Under the pieces are notes generated by a model. The model was not told the DNA's origin and made no database searches. It saw only the letters and a list, made by a program, of their open reading frames with translations. Source: an uncultured Microcaldota archaeon (lineage in GTDB: Archaea; Micrarchaeota; Micrarchaeia; Anstonellales; Anstonellaceae). From it: a stretch of 34,364 bases of DNA. Of this stretch, positions 26,327-34,364 are shown one piece after another; the stretch's first letter is position 1, and each line of letters opens with the position of its first letter. Made by a program: the position numbers and the translations under genes. Where the stretch lies: positions 1-34,364 of the forward strand of contig CAITKI010000001.1 in assembly GCA_903892905.1 (NCBI GenBank). The letters are read 5' to 3'.

Positions 26327-26528
26327 GCTTCCTGTTGTTTCAGGGGAAAAGCTTGCATCCGCACTCATCAAATCAAAAGGCTATGTAGTGAGAAGCAGGA
26401 AAGGAAGCCATGTCAGCCTGGTCCATAGGTTCCTGCCGCCCGTCACAGTTCCTTTACATCGCGAGCTGAAAAGAGGGCTTTTGCGCCACATAATGAAGCA
26501 GACAGGAATTTCAGAAGGCGAATTATAA
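26319..26528 (+). CDS. hicA: HicA-like mRNA interferase toxin
   Basis: KLPVVSGEKLASALIKSKGYVVRSRKGSHVSLVHR...TVPLHRELKRGLLRHIMKQTGIS; GTG start overlaps the hicB stop. Confidence 0.9.
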   Translation: MAKLPVVSGEKLASALIKSKGYVVRSRKGSHVSLVHRFLPPVTVPLHRELKRGLLRHIMKQTGISEGEL

Positions 26529-26584
26529 TCCTTCCTGCAAACCGCGCGGAAGGGTTAAAAGATTCTCCCCCCCCCGCAATAGGC

Positions 26585-27247
26585 ATGCAACTTCGTGCGC
26601 AAGGGGCAACTGAATATCTCGTTCTGTTGGCAGTCGTGCTCATTGTCGCGCTTGTTTCGATCGCGCTGCTCGGGTTCTTCCCGGGGATGGCATCTGACGC
26701 GCAGGAGACGCAGAGCAAGACGTATTGGTCAAGCGCGAGCCCGATCGCGATAACTGAATGGGGCGCGATGTCCTACAGCGCATCGGTGTTGACAAATTAT
26801 GCGATGCCGTATTTGAGGCTGAAGAACAATGGCGCTTACCCCATACGGATAACGAAGCTGCTGGGAGGAGACGGCAGGTATATGCACCAGTTTTACGATT
26901 CCGCCTCAAGCTGCCCTGGTGGGGGCAGTTGCAACCTGTCAGACTTCCTTTACCTGGCGCCAGGGGAGACAGGTTACCTTGCAGACCGGATGGATGGTGG
27001 CAGGACGCACTGGAACGTGCCATCAACGCGGTTTTTCGGGTTTTTGCCCACAGCGTTAGGAGGGGCAAGCGGGGGATACTATCTTTACGCAGCCTCAGCC
27101 ACCTGCAGCCCGTCACCGCCGTATGGCGCAGTTGTGGTGAAGAACTTCGGCTTCGAGTACATCCAATACATTGAAGGGCAGCAGATTACGAAAAGGCAGA
27201 TTGGGAGCAAGGACCTGGTAATCAAGTGCTCGCAGCCCCCAGCATAG
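26585..27247 (+). CDS. Class III signal peptide (type IV pilin-like) protein
   Basis: MQLRAQGATEYLVLLAVVLIVALVSIALLGFFPG: Q(+1)GATEY motif then hydrophobic helix. Confidence 0.82.
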   Translation: MQLRAQGATEYLVLLAVVLIVALVSIALLGFFPGMASDAQETQSKTYWSSASPIAITEWGAMSYSASVLTNYAMPYLRLKNNGAYPIRITKLLGGDGRYMHQFYDSASSCPGGGSCNLSDFLYLAPGETGYLADRMDGGRTHWNVPSTRFFGFLPTALGGASGGYYLYAASATCSPSPPYGAVVVKNFGFEYIQYIEGQQITKRQIGSKDLVIKCSQPPA

Positions 27248-27251
27248 TAAA

Positions 27252-29018
27252 TCAAATCCTCTTTGCATCCGTAATCGAGAGTATCTCCTCAAGCACAGCC
27301 AACTCGCCTGGCGGAAGCGCGGCGGTGGAAAGAAGCTCCTTGCCTTCGTCGCGCGTGATGTAAACAAGATAGTCCGAGCCTTCGCACACGTTCTTGCCGC
27401 AGATTGCGCCCTCGATGGAAATTGCCAGCTGCTCGCCAGCATGCGTTTCTTTGACAGGCTTGCCGTCCTTTTGCACCTCGCGCACCTCGCCGATGATTTC
27501 GCCTTTCCTGTCCATGAGCCGCGCGCCCTTGCGCAGGCGGCCCTCGATTATTTCCACGCCAAGTATTGCGGGCTTTGAGACGCGGAAGGTGCAGCCTGGA
27601 AGCGCGCGTATCTTTGCAGGCAGGGGCAGCCTGTCAATGGCATTGCCCGCGGCCTTCCTTTTCTCCTCTGCCACCCATGCTGTGTAATCGTCGCAAAGAG
27701 AGTAGATGACGCGCGAGGCGAATATCTTGATGCCCCTCCTTGCTGCCTCGTCCGAGGCTTCATCCATCACGTCCACGTTGAATGAGAGCACCACGCCCTT
27801 GTAAGGCTCGGCGCCTGCCACCACGGATGCGTCGGACACGTCCTTTTTCGTCACCTTGCCAATGGAGGCGCGCCTTATGTCCACGCCCTGCGTGGCCAGG
27901 AGCTTGCAAAGCGCCTCCAATGAGCCTAGCGTGTCCGCCTTCACCACTGCGCCGCTGTTCTCGGACTCGAACATGATTTTCTTGAGCATTTCGTACATTT
28001 CCGCAAGCTCGTCCTTGTTTTCCTTGCCATCGTCCACTATAAGGGGCGAGCCTGAAAGCGCGCCTTCCACGCCAGGGGAATAGACCTTGACGCCTGCAGC
28101 CGCGTGCACCTCGTCCACATATTCGTACTTGTCATTGTCGCCGGTTGCGTGCATGTTGGGTTTCAGTAGCCCCCTCACGCGCGCCTTTGCAGGCCCGTTC
28201 AATGTTGCAAATATTATCTCGTCATTTTTCCGCAAGGTGCCATCGTAAAGTATGACGTCTATGGTGGTGCCTAGCCCCTTTTCCTCCTTCACCTCAAGCA
28301 CGGTTCCCTTGCCTGGGCCTTCCACGTCCGTTTTGAGCGCGGCCTCCAGGAATTTCTGCGACAGGCCTGCGATGGAGAGGAGAAGCTCAGGAAGCCCTTC
28401 GCCTGTTTTTGCTGAAACGGGTATGATTGCCACCTGCTTGGTGAAGTCTGTGACGCGGTCAAAGCGCTCGCTTTCTATCCCGCGCTCGCTCAATTTCCCT
28501 ACCACTCCGTAGAGGAGCTCGTCCAGGCGTGTCTGCACATGCTCGGGCTGGGAATTGACATTCGTCAGCACGCTGCATGCGCCCTGCTCGTCCGTCCTGC
28601 TGCGCCAGCCTGAAATAAGGTCCACTTTATTTGCAGCCACGATAAAAGGCGTCTTGAATTCGCGCAATATCCTGATGCTCTCGATGGTTTGCGGCTGGAA
28701 GCCCTGCATGATGTCCACGACAAGCACGGCAATGTCCGCAATGGAGCCGCCGCGCTCGCGCAAATGCGTGAATGATGCGTGCCCGGGCGTGTCAATGAAA
28801 AGGAGCCCGGGTATGGTGAAGGAAGGGAGCTTCCCCCCTGTCGCCGCAGCGCAGGAGTTCCGGATGTCCTCAAGCGAGATTTCCGACGCGCCTATGTGCT
28901 GGGTGATTGCGCCTGCCTCCTTTTTTGCCACCTTGGTGTTGCGTATGGCATCCAGTAGCGAAGTCTTCCCATGGTCCACATGGCCCATGACTACCACGAT
29001 TGGCTGTCTTATCGGCAT
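27252..29018 (-). CDS. infB: Translation initiation factor aIF5B/IF2
   Basis: IVVVMGHVDHGKTSLLDAIRNT, LLFIDTPGHASFTHLRERGG, AANKVDL. Confidence 0.96.
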   Translation of the reverse strand: MPIRQPIVVVMGHVDHGKTSLLDAIRNTKVAKKEAGAITQHIGASEISLEDIRNSCAAATGGKLPSFTIPGLLFIDTPGHASFTHLRERGGSIADIAVLVVDIMQGFQPQTIESIRILREFKTPFIVAANKVDLISGWRSRTDEQGACSVLTNVNSQPEHVQTRLDELLYGVVGKLSERGIESERFDRVTDFTKQVAIIPVSAKTGEGLPELLLSIAGLSQKFLEAALKTDVEGPGKGTVLEVKEEKGLGTTIDVILYDGTLRKNDEIIFATLNGPAKARVRGLLKPNMHATGDNDKYEYVDEVHAAAGVKVYSPGVEGALSGSPLIVDDGKENKDELAEMYEMLKKIMFESENSGAVVKADTLGSLEALCKLLATQGVDIRRASIGKVTKKDVSDASVVAGAEPYKGVVLSFNVDVMDEASDEAARRGIKIFASRVIYSLCDDYTAWVAEEKRKAAGNAIDRLPLPAKIRALPGCTFRVSKPAILGVEIIEGRLRKGARLMDRKGEIIGEVREVQKDGKPVKETHAGEQLAISIEGAICGKNVCEGSDYLVYITRDEGKELLSTAALPPGELAVLEEILSITDAKRI

Positions 29019-29136
29019 TGCAAGCACCAAACAAGCAGGTGGAATTTAGGGCGAATTGTATAATAACCCTACGATACCGCCAGCGTGGCTCAGAAAGAAG
29101 ATGCATTTATATACCCATAATGCCATTAATAGACAC

Positions 29137-29748
29137 ATGAAAATCAGGCAGATGCCAGGGCAGAGAGCAGCTACCAATTTGCCAGCGAAGCTTAGACAGT
29201 GGTTTCCAGAAGGCGAAGTGATATGTGAAACCATAACTAAGAAAGGAGAGGCCCTCACTGTGCGGAGGTTCAGGCGCGGCGACCAGGAAGCGGTTTTCAG
29301 GGTCCATGAGAAAGCGCTCAGGTCTGTTGACGGATATGATTATGACGAGCGGGCAAAAGGCAATTTCTGCCAGGATATGGAAGATGTTGAGAGCAACTAC
29401 CTGACAGGCCGCAACGATTTCCTAGTGGCAGTCGTCAACGGCAAGATAGCCGGCTGCGGCGCCCTGTTTGAGAGGAAGGACAGGGAGCCAAGCATTGCTG
29501 AGCTTACCAGGATACGCGTGGACCCGGACTATTTTGGGCGCGGGATAGGGCGTGCCCTTCGCCAGGCAAGGTGCAAAGTAGCAATCAGACACGGTTTTAC
29601 TAGGGCATATTCAGACACCAGCTTCATGCAGAAAGCCAGTGTGAAATTGCACGAGAAAGATGATTGGAAGCTGATCCGGGTATGCGACAATGAATGGTCA
29701 ATAAGGCATAACACGGTCATTGTTTGCTTCGAGAAGAACTTGATTTAG
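29137..29748 (+). CDS. GNAT-family N-acetyltransferase
   Basis: IAELTRIRVDPDYFGRGIGRALRQARCKVAIRHGFTRAYSDTS; TATA-like tttatata ~25-30 nt upstream. Confidence 0.85.
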   Translation: MKIRQMPGQRAATNLPAKLRQWFPEGEVICETITKKGEALTVRRFRRGDQEAVFRVHEKALRSVDGYDYDERAKGNFCQDMEDVESNYLTGRNDFLVAVVNGKIAGCGALFERKDREPSIAELTRIRVDPDYFGRGIGRALRQARCKVAIRHGFTRAYSDTSFMQKASVKLHEKDDWKLIRVCDNEWSIRHNTVIVCFEKNLI

Positions 29749-29756
29749 CACTGCAT

Positions 29757-30242
29757 TTACTTATTTTCCCCTTTGTACTGCCCCGCGTACCCCTTGTGCG
29801 CAGCAGACTCGAGGCGCACGAACACCAGCTGCATAACTTTTGCGTTCTTGTGAAGCGTGATTCCGTGAGGCGAGTTCACCACCAGAAGCGACTCGCTCCT
29901 GCCATGGTAGCCCGGGTCCCACACCGCGCAGCGCACATCCGCGCCGCAGCGCAGGAGAGAGGAGCGCGGGAAGCCGAACGCGCACGCGTCAATGGGGACG
30001 GAAACGTATTCGTTGTAGATTATCTTGTAGCAGCCCGGCTTCAAGAGGAGCTTGCCTGAGGAATCGAACGCGAGCGCAAAGGATTTGCTGATTTTTCTTT
30101 TGCTGTTGTCAAAGTCTATCTCGCCTGCGTCTGAAAGGGAATGCACTTCCTTCAGCGTCATGTCAATGCCGCAGGGCTGCACCTGGGATTCTCCTAATGT
30201 TTCCGTTACGAACGAAATTGACTTTGAGCCAGGAATTACCAT
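29757..30242 (-). CDS. dUTPase / dCTP deaminase-family protein
   Basis: VQPCGIDMTLKEVHSL...FPRSSLLRCGADVRCAVWDPGYHGRSESLLVVNSPHGITLHKNAKVMQLVF. Confidence 0.88.
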   Translation of the reverse strand: MVIPGSKSISFVTETLGESQVQPCGIDMTLKEVHSLSDAGEIDFDNSKRKISKSFALAFDSSGKLLLKPGCYKIIYNEYVSVPIDACAFGFPRSSLLRCGADVRCAVWDPGYHGRSESLLVVNSPHGITLHKNAKVMQLVFVRLESAAHKGYAGQYKGENK

Positions 30243-30303
30243 GAGTTGCCTCCCGATGGATTGCCCTGAAACAGTATAAAAAGGTATTCGGGCGCGCCGG
30301 CCC

Positions 30304-30864
30304 TCAGCCGCCAACCAGCTTGAAAAGCAGTATGCACACCACCGCGATTATGAGGTTGTCGTCTATCCTGCTTTCCAGGCTTTCGGCAAGCGCGGCTGCA
30401 ACGCAGACAAGAAGCGCGGATGGGCCTGCGAAGAGGAAGGCAAATGGCGCGGAGAAGATGAAGAACGCAAGCGTGCCACCATATGTCTTTCGCGCGTTGT
30501 AGGGAAGCTTTTGCTTGCTTCTTTTCCCTACAATGGTGCTTGCCGCGTCGCCAATGCCGAGGATTGCGAGCGATGCGAGTATCTGCGGTTGGGAGGAAAT
30601 GAGGGTGAGGATGGCAAGCACCGCGGCATTGTAGGTGAGCGCGCCATAGCCTGCAAGCGCGCCGGGGCGCTCAAAGCGCTCGATGAGCCACTCCAGCCCC
30701 TTGCCAAGGTGCACGTAGGAGAGCTTGATGTGCACCAGTATGAGGCCTATTATGAGGGAAACGCTCACAATGTAGGCTGAAATCTCCACGCCCAGAAGCT
30801 GCACCATGGCAATGCAGGCAAGCCCTAGCGCGAGATGGAAGATTTGCCGTTCGTCCTCGTTCAT
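30304..30864 (-). CDS. Dolichol/phytol kinase-like (CTP-dependent, SEC59/VTE5-like) membrane protein
   Basis: GIGDAASTIVGKRSKQKLPYNARKTYGGTLAFFIFSAP...ALAESLESRIDDNLIIAV. Confidence 0.82.
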   Translation of the reverse strand: MNEDERQIFHLALGLACIAMVQLLGVEISAYIVSVSLIIGLILVHIKLSYVHLGKGLEWLIERFERPGALAGYGALTYNAAVLAILTLISSQPQILASLAILGIGDAASTIVGKRSKQKLPYNARKTYGGTLAFFIFSAPFAFLFAGPSALLVCVAAALAESLESRIDDNLIIAVVCILLFKLVGG

Positions 30865-30924
30865 AATCATCACTGGTTGGCGCGCAATGCGCGTTTTGCC
30901 GAATATTTGCCTTTGCCCACGATA

Positions 30925-31476
30925 TCACGTCTGGAGCTTCCCTGCCCCGTGGCGGATGTGCACTTCGGTGGGAAGCGGGAGCTTGAGCGCGCGCCAGAGC
31001 ATTTCGCAAAGCACGCAGGCGAAAAACGCAAGCGCGAAGCCTGCCGCCACCTCAGTTATGGTGTGCACGCCAAGGTAGACGCGCGAGAATGCGGTGAAAA
31101 GCGCATAAATGAGGTAATAGGGGAAGGAGCGGTTGCCCACTGCCACAATCGCAATGGTGAATGTGAGCAGGGCGTGAAGCGAGGGAAGGGCAAAGTCAAG
31201 CGGGCAGGGGATTTTGCCAGGCGTGTCCACGCACGGGCGCTCCTCCTGCAGGAGCATCTTGAATGAGACGCCAAGAAGGAGCGCGATTGCCACCGCGGCG
31301 ACCATGAAGGGAAGCAATTTTTGCTCCTTGAAAAAATAGGTGAGCACGAGGACGAGCGCGATTGAGAAGAGGACGGCAAACGCAGTGTCGTTGAGCGCAA
31401 CCGAGGCAAGGCGCACCTCAGGGCGTATGAGCCCGAATAGGGAGAGGAAAAGCGATTGGATGTCCATCAACGCCAT
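30925..31476 (-). CDS. PAP2-family membrane phosphatase
   Basis: KMLLQEERP...LPSLHALLTF...SRVYLGVHTITEVAAGF, the three PAP2 motifs. Confidence 0.9.
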   Translation of the reverse strand: MALMDIQSLFLSLFGLIRPEVRLASVALNDTAFAVLFSIALVLVLTYFFKEQKLLPFMVAAVAIALLLGVSFKMLLQEERPCVDTPGKIPCPLDFALPSLHALLTFTIAIVAVGNRSFPYYLIYALFTAFSRVYLGVHTITEVAAGFALAFFACVLCEMLWRALKLPLPTEVHIRHGAGKLQT

Positions 31477-31499
31477 GGAGCATTTACCCTTTTTATCTG

Positions 31500-31567
31500 T
31501 TTGGGCTTGTTGCCCAAATCTAAAAAACCCCGCGAGGGGTTTTTTATCCTTTGCCCCCGAAAGGGGG
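31500..31567 (+). promoter_or_regulatory. Three consecutive hairpins in a 5' leader
   Basis: TTTGGGC-ttgtt-GCCCAAA (31500-31518), AAAAAACCCC-GCGA-GGGGTTTTTT (31522-31545), CCCCC-GAAA-GGGGG (31554-31567). Confidence 0.8.
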
Positions 31568-31580
31568 GAAGTTGATTCTC

Positions 31581-32801
31581 ATGCCTGACAAGCCAAAAGC
31601 AAAAACACCCCGCCAGGTAAGCCTCCTGGACGCGGCAGAGGACAAGCCAGACGACTTGGACAAGATTGTGGCGCAGGCGTTTGATTCCGACCCCATGGTG
31701 CGGCTCAAGGTGGCAAACTCGCTTTCGAAAATAGACGACCCGCGCGCCATATTCGCCCTCATCGAGCTTTCATCGGACAAGGATGAGGCTGTAAAGGAAG
31801 TTGCGCAGCGCGCGCTTGGCCAGAGGAAGGACGAGCAGGAGGAAATCGTTTCCATCGGGAAGCTGCTTTCGGAGAGGAAGGCGCAGCCCACCTCGGCATC
31901 CCAGCCAGGCGCCCAGCAGCTGTCCACGCCTGCGCAGCAGGCTTCGCGCGCGAACATGATGCCGGCGCTTGAACGGCTGTTTGCGCATTACGAGCCCAAG
32001 AAGCGCGAGAGCGCCAAGAGGAAGCTTCTTCCGTCATTGCAAAAGCTTTTCGGCTTTCGGCCTGAGGAGCTGGACCCGCTTCGGGAGCTTGACAAGATAA
32101 GCCAAAGCCAGCAGCCGCACGAGCAGCAGAGGCAGCCTGCGCGCGAGGAGGAAGGAAGGCCGAAAAACGCCGAGAACTTCCCGTTCGGAAAGCACGAGGA
32201 GCCGCGCGAGCTGCCCCACAGGGCGGAGCACGAGGTGGAAGTTTCCGATGATGATGTCGAGCTGGTGAGCGAGGAAAAGGAGCACCACGAGGCAAGCTAT
32301 GAGGAGGAGGCGCAAGAGCCTCAGCAGGCACAGGAAGCGGCAGAACCGGGCGCCATGAGCAAATACTACGCGCTTGCTTACAGGATTGCCACCACGCCAG
32401 GCATGGGAAAGCCAGACCTGAAGCGCGAGTCCAACAGGCTGATAAACGACTTCAAGCGCGAGGTGGAGCTTGCCTTCAAGCTGGCAGGCGAGAAGGCGCG
32501 CGAGGAAGGCCTGGCGACTTTTGCCAATCTCAAGCCAGGCATGAAGAACCTCTCATTCAACGACATGCCAATCTCATCCATTTCAGAAATCGCGTACGGG
32601 CCGCGTAGGAAGCCCTACGCGCGCATCATGCTTTTTGACGGCAAGAAGGAAATCGCGCTCCTTGTCCCGAAGGAAAGGACCGCGGGAATAAGCACTGCAG
32701 ACAGGCTTGCGGCAAAGAAAGTGGCAGTGGATTTCCTGATGGAGAAGGGCGAAGTGGTGCTGCTTGCCACTGGAAAATCAAGCGTAGTTGTTTACAAGTA
32801 G
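31581..32801 (+). CDS. HEAT-repeat-like protein with charged linker and conserved-looking C-terminal domain
   Basis: DPMVRLKVANSLSKIDDPRAIFALIELSSDKDEAVKEVAQRALGQ; Glu/Gln-rich linker; ATG at 31581. Confidence 0.7.
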   Translation: MPDKPKAKTPRQVSLLDAAEDKPDDLDKIVAQAFDSDPMVRLKVANSLSKIDDPRAIFALIELSSDKDEAVKEVAQRALGQRKDEQEEIVSIGKLLSERKAQPTSASQPGAQQLSTPAQQASRANMMPALERLFAHYEPKKRESAKRKLLPSLQKLFGFRPEELDPLRELDKISQSQQPHEQQRQPAREEEGRPKNAENFPFGKHEEPRELPHRAEHEVEVSDDDVELVSEEKEHHEASYEEEAQEPQQAQEAAEPGAMSKYYALAYRIATTPGMGKPDLKRESNRLINDFKREVELAFKLAGEKAREEGLATFANLKPGMKNLSFNDMPISSISEIAYGPRRKPYARIMLFDGKKEIALLVPKERTAGISTADRLAAKKVAVDFLMEKGEVVLLATGKSSVVVYK

Positions 32802-32809
32802 GCGTCCGT

Positions 32810-33310
32810 CTAGAACTTCTTGCTCCTGTCCATTTTCAAGTAGGGGTGAAGCCATCCGTAGAAATCAGGCGAGAGCACCGCAATTTTGTTGCCCTCCTTT
32901 TTCGCGCGAAAGCCTAAGCGCAAGAGAACCATTTCGTCTGTGTCGTCTCCCAGGAAGTAGCAGTACTCCTTTCCTTTCACTTCCATTGTCCCGCCCTTGG
33001 CATCATAAACGCCTGCAAAGTAGCTGGCGGCAAAATCGTTCTTGAAGCGCAGCCGCTCGTCGCGCTTTTTCATCTCCCCGTCCAGCCACGCGCGAAGCGC
33101 GGAGTGGAAGAAGTGGCAGCTGCCGTATTCCTCGGCATTGCCCTCGGAGAACTTCATCTTGTCAGGCTCAGCGAATTTCTCGTCTAAACAAAGCTTGATG
33201 AATATCTCCAATAACTCGCGCTTGCCCTCTATGCCAACGCCGGAGGCTGTGCGCCGCGACTTCCAAAGCCCCAGGAAGTACGCGCGCGAGGGCGACATGG
33301 TGAATTTCAT
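32810..33310 (-). CDS. Degenerate LAGLIDADG-like protein
   Basis: Two LAGLIDADG-like helices: AYFLGLWKSRRT and SYFAGVYDAKGG in a 167-aa ORF. Confidence 0.55.
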   Translation of the reverse strand: MKFTMSPSRAYFLGLWKSRRTASGVGIEGKRELLEIFIKLCLDEKFAEPDKMKFSEGNAEEYGSCHFFHSALRAWLDGEMKKRDERLRFKNDFAASYFAGVYDAKGGTMEVKGKEYCYFLGDDTDEMVLLRLGFRAKKEGNKIAVLSPDFYGWLHPYLKMDRSKKF

Positions 33311-33384
33311 GCTAAGAGAAGGATGGGAAGGAATTAAAAGCGCGAAGGCTGGCGCTGAAGGTAAGAAAATCCGCAATCCCTTGC

Positions 33385-33825
33385 CTAAGACCTGACTGTG
33401 GGCTTTTCGGCATTCGAGAAGTCAACTGTGGCATCTATCGTTTCCCCTTTGATCTTGATGCTTCCGCGGGGCTTGTCAAAGTCGCAGGAAGGCATCTCCA
33501 CCACTTTTGCGAGGCGCCTCTCGAGAGGGGTCAAAAACTTCTTGGGCTCTACCTCGTTCTTTCCGGGGCTTTTCTGCTTTTGCTTAAGTATCGCCTTATA
33601 GAATTCCAGCGCTTCCTCCTTGCTCCTGATGTTCCCCAGTATCTCAAGCTTTGCCATTTCCTCATTTATGGGCTTGCTCTTTTCAATTGTGCGCAGGTTT
33701 TCCTTCAGGGTGGTCAGGTCGATTATGACCTTGTTGCGGAGCTTTTGGATGGTTTCGAGCCGGCCCTCGCCGGTGGTATCCGTGGGTATAGGAAGCGTGC
33801 GCGCGGTTTTAGCAGTGCAAATCAT
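33385..33825 (-). CDS. Hypothetical protein
   Basis: Coherent 146-aa ORF with TATA-like TTTAAATAGG ~33 nt upstream. Confidence 0.55.
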   Translation of the reverse strand: MICTAKTARTLPIPTDTTGEGRLETIQKLRNKVIIDLTTLKENLRTIEKSKPINEEMAKLEILGNIRSKEEALEFYKAILKQKQKSPGKNEVEPKKFLTPLERRLAKVVEMPSCDFDKPRGSIKIKGETIDATVDFSNAEKPTVRS

Positions 33826-33889
33826 TTTTCCACCGCATTACTTATCACGAAAACCTATTTAAAGACACAGGTTGAGAAAGCAGAAAAAA

Positions 33890-34000
33890 GCTCGCGCTAA
33901 GGAGAAAAAAATGCGTGCCGGCAAAGGCTCGCGCTAAGGGAGATAAAATGCGAAAGCGCTAACGCTTCCGCTAAGAACAATAAAAAATAAAATTCACGCT
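33890..34000. repeat. Three-copy decaying 37-bp tandem repeat
   Basis: Units begin at 33890 (gctcgcgctaaggagaaaaaaatgcg), 33927 (gctcgcgctaagggagataaaatgcg), 33964 (gcttccgctaagaacaataaaa); both spacings are 37 nt. Confidence 0.75.
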
Positions 34001-34135
34001 TCAGGTCTTAACTAGGAAAGAGAGACAAAAGCCTACACCTTGCGACACGATTTTCCTTCTAAGGTTCTCCAATCAACACTGTTATTCCATTCCAACGACG
34101 AATCGTTGAGATAGACATCCAATCATTGATTATAT

Positions 34136-34364
34136 TGGAGGTGATCTATCCGCAGGTTCCCCTACGGATACCTTGTTACGACTTAGCCCCCCTCACGAAT
34201 CTCTAGTTCGACAGCGCCAAGAAGCGCAGCCTCACTAAAAACTCGCTTGGGTGACTTGACGGGCGGTGTGTGCAAGGAGCGGGGACGTATTCACCGCTCG
34301 ATGATGACAAGCGATTACTAGGGATTCCAGCTTCATGGGGGCGAGTTTCAGCCCCCAATCCGAA
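34136..34364 (-). rRNA. 16S rRNA, 3' portion (runs off window)
   Basis: Reverse complement contains ...GACGGGCGGTGTGTGCAAGG region on the given strand and AAGTCGTAACAAGGTATCCGTAGGGGAACCTGCGGATAGATCACCTCC 3' end with anti-SD CCTCC. Confidence 0.96.

Noticed and set aside
25643-26371. 242-aa ORF antisense to dCTP deaminase and hicB
   Set aside because: Overlaps two well-supported genes; sequence is low-information shadow coding.
25550-26528. Defence island (dCTP deaminase + HicBA)
   Set aside because: dCTP deaminase looks like the ordinary housekeeping enzyme and no other defence genes accompany it.
31759-32331. 190-aa antisense ORF over the HEAT-like gene
   Set aside because: Ala/Pro/Arg/Ser-rich shadow frame opposite a Glu/Gln/Arg-rich linker.
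1-34364. CRISPR array
   Set aside because: No regularly spaced direct repeats with unique spacers; the 37-bp repeats near 33.9 kb are contiguous tandem units without spacers and no cas genes are seen.

Overview
The window is an archaeal chromosome segment, probably from a small-genome DPANN-type lineage (Micrarchaeota or Diapherotrites-like; placement is inference). Evidence includes aIF5B/IF2, an Hjc resolvase, a class III-signal-peptide pilin, the archaeal thiolase/HMG-CoA synthase/DUF35 cluster, TATA-type promoters and a BHB-type tRNA intron. Housekeeping genes: cysS, infB, dCTP deaminase, dUTPase, a dolichol-kinase-like protein, a PAP2 phosphatase, CBS and Zn-ribbon proteins, and HicBA. 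RNA genes: tRNA-His(GUG), tRNA-Ala(UGC) with a ~130-nt intron, two candidate C/D-box sRNAs, and the 3' end of a 16S rRNA with no 23S directly behind it. Main unexplained items: (1) an 11.5-kb operon of three giant proteins (1310, ~1021 and 1512 aa) with no family I recognise beyond a short TPR block; (2) arrays of short perfect hairpins beside tRNA-His, inside the tRNA-Ala intron and in a 5' leader; (3) duplicated translation-start regions giving micro-ORFs before two genes of the mevalonate cluster, one within a possible mutually exclusive RNA switch; (4) a 14-nt duplication of the tRNA-Ala 5' end, with the promoter spaced for the upstream copy; (5) a C9 tract in a pilin promoter; (6) a LAGLIDADG-like protein with basic residues at both catalytic positions. 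All calls come from reading sequence and supplied translations; no searches were run.
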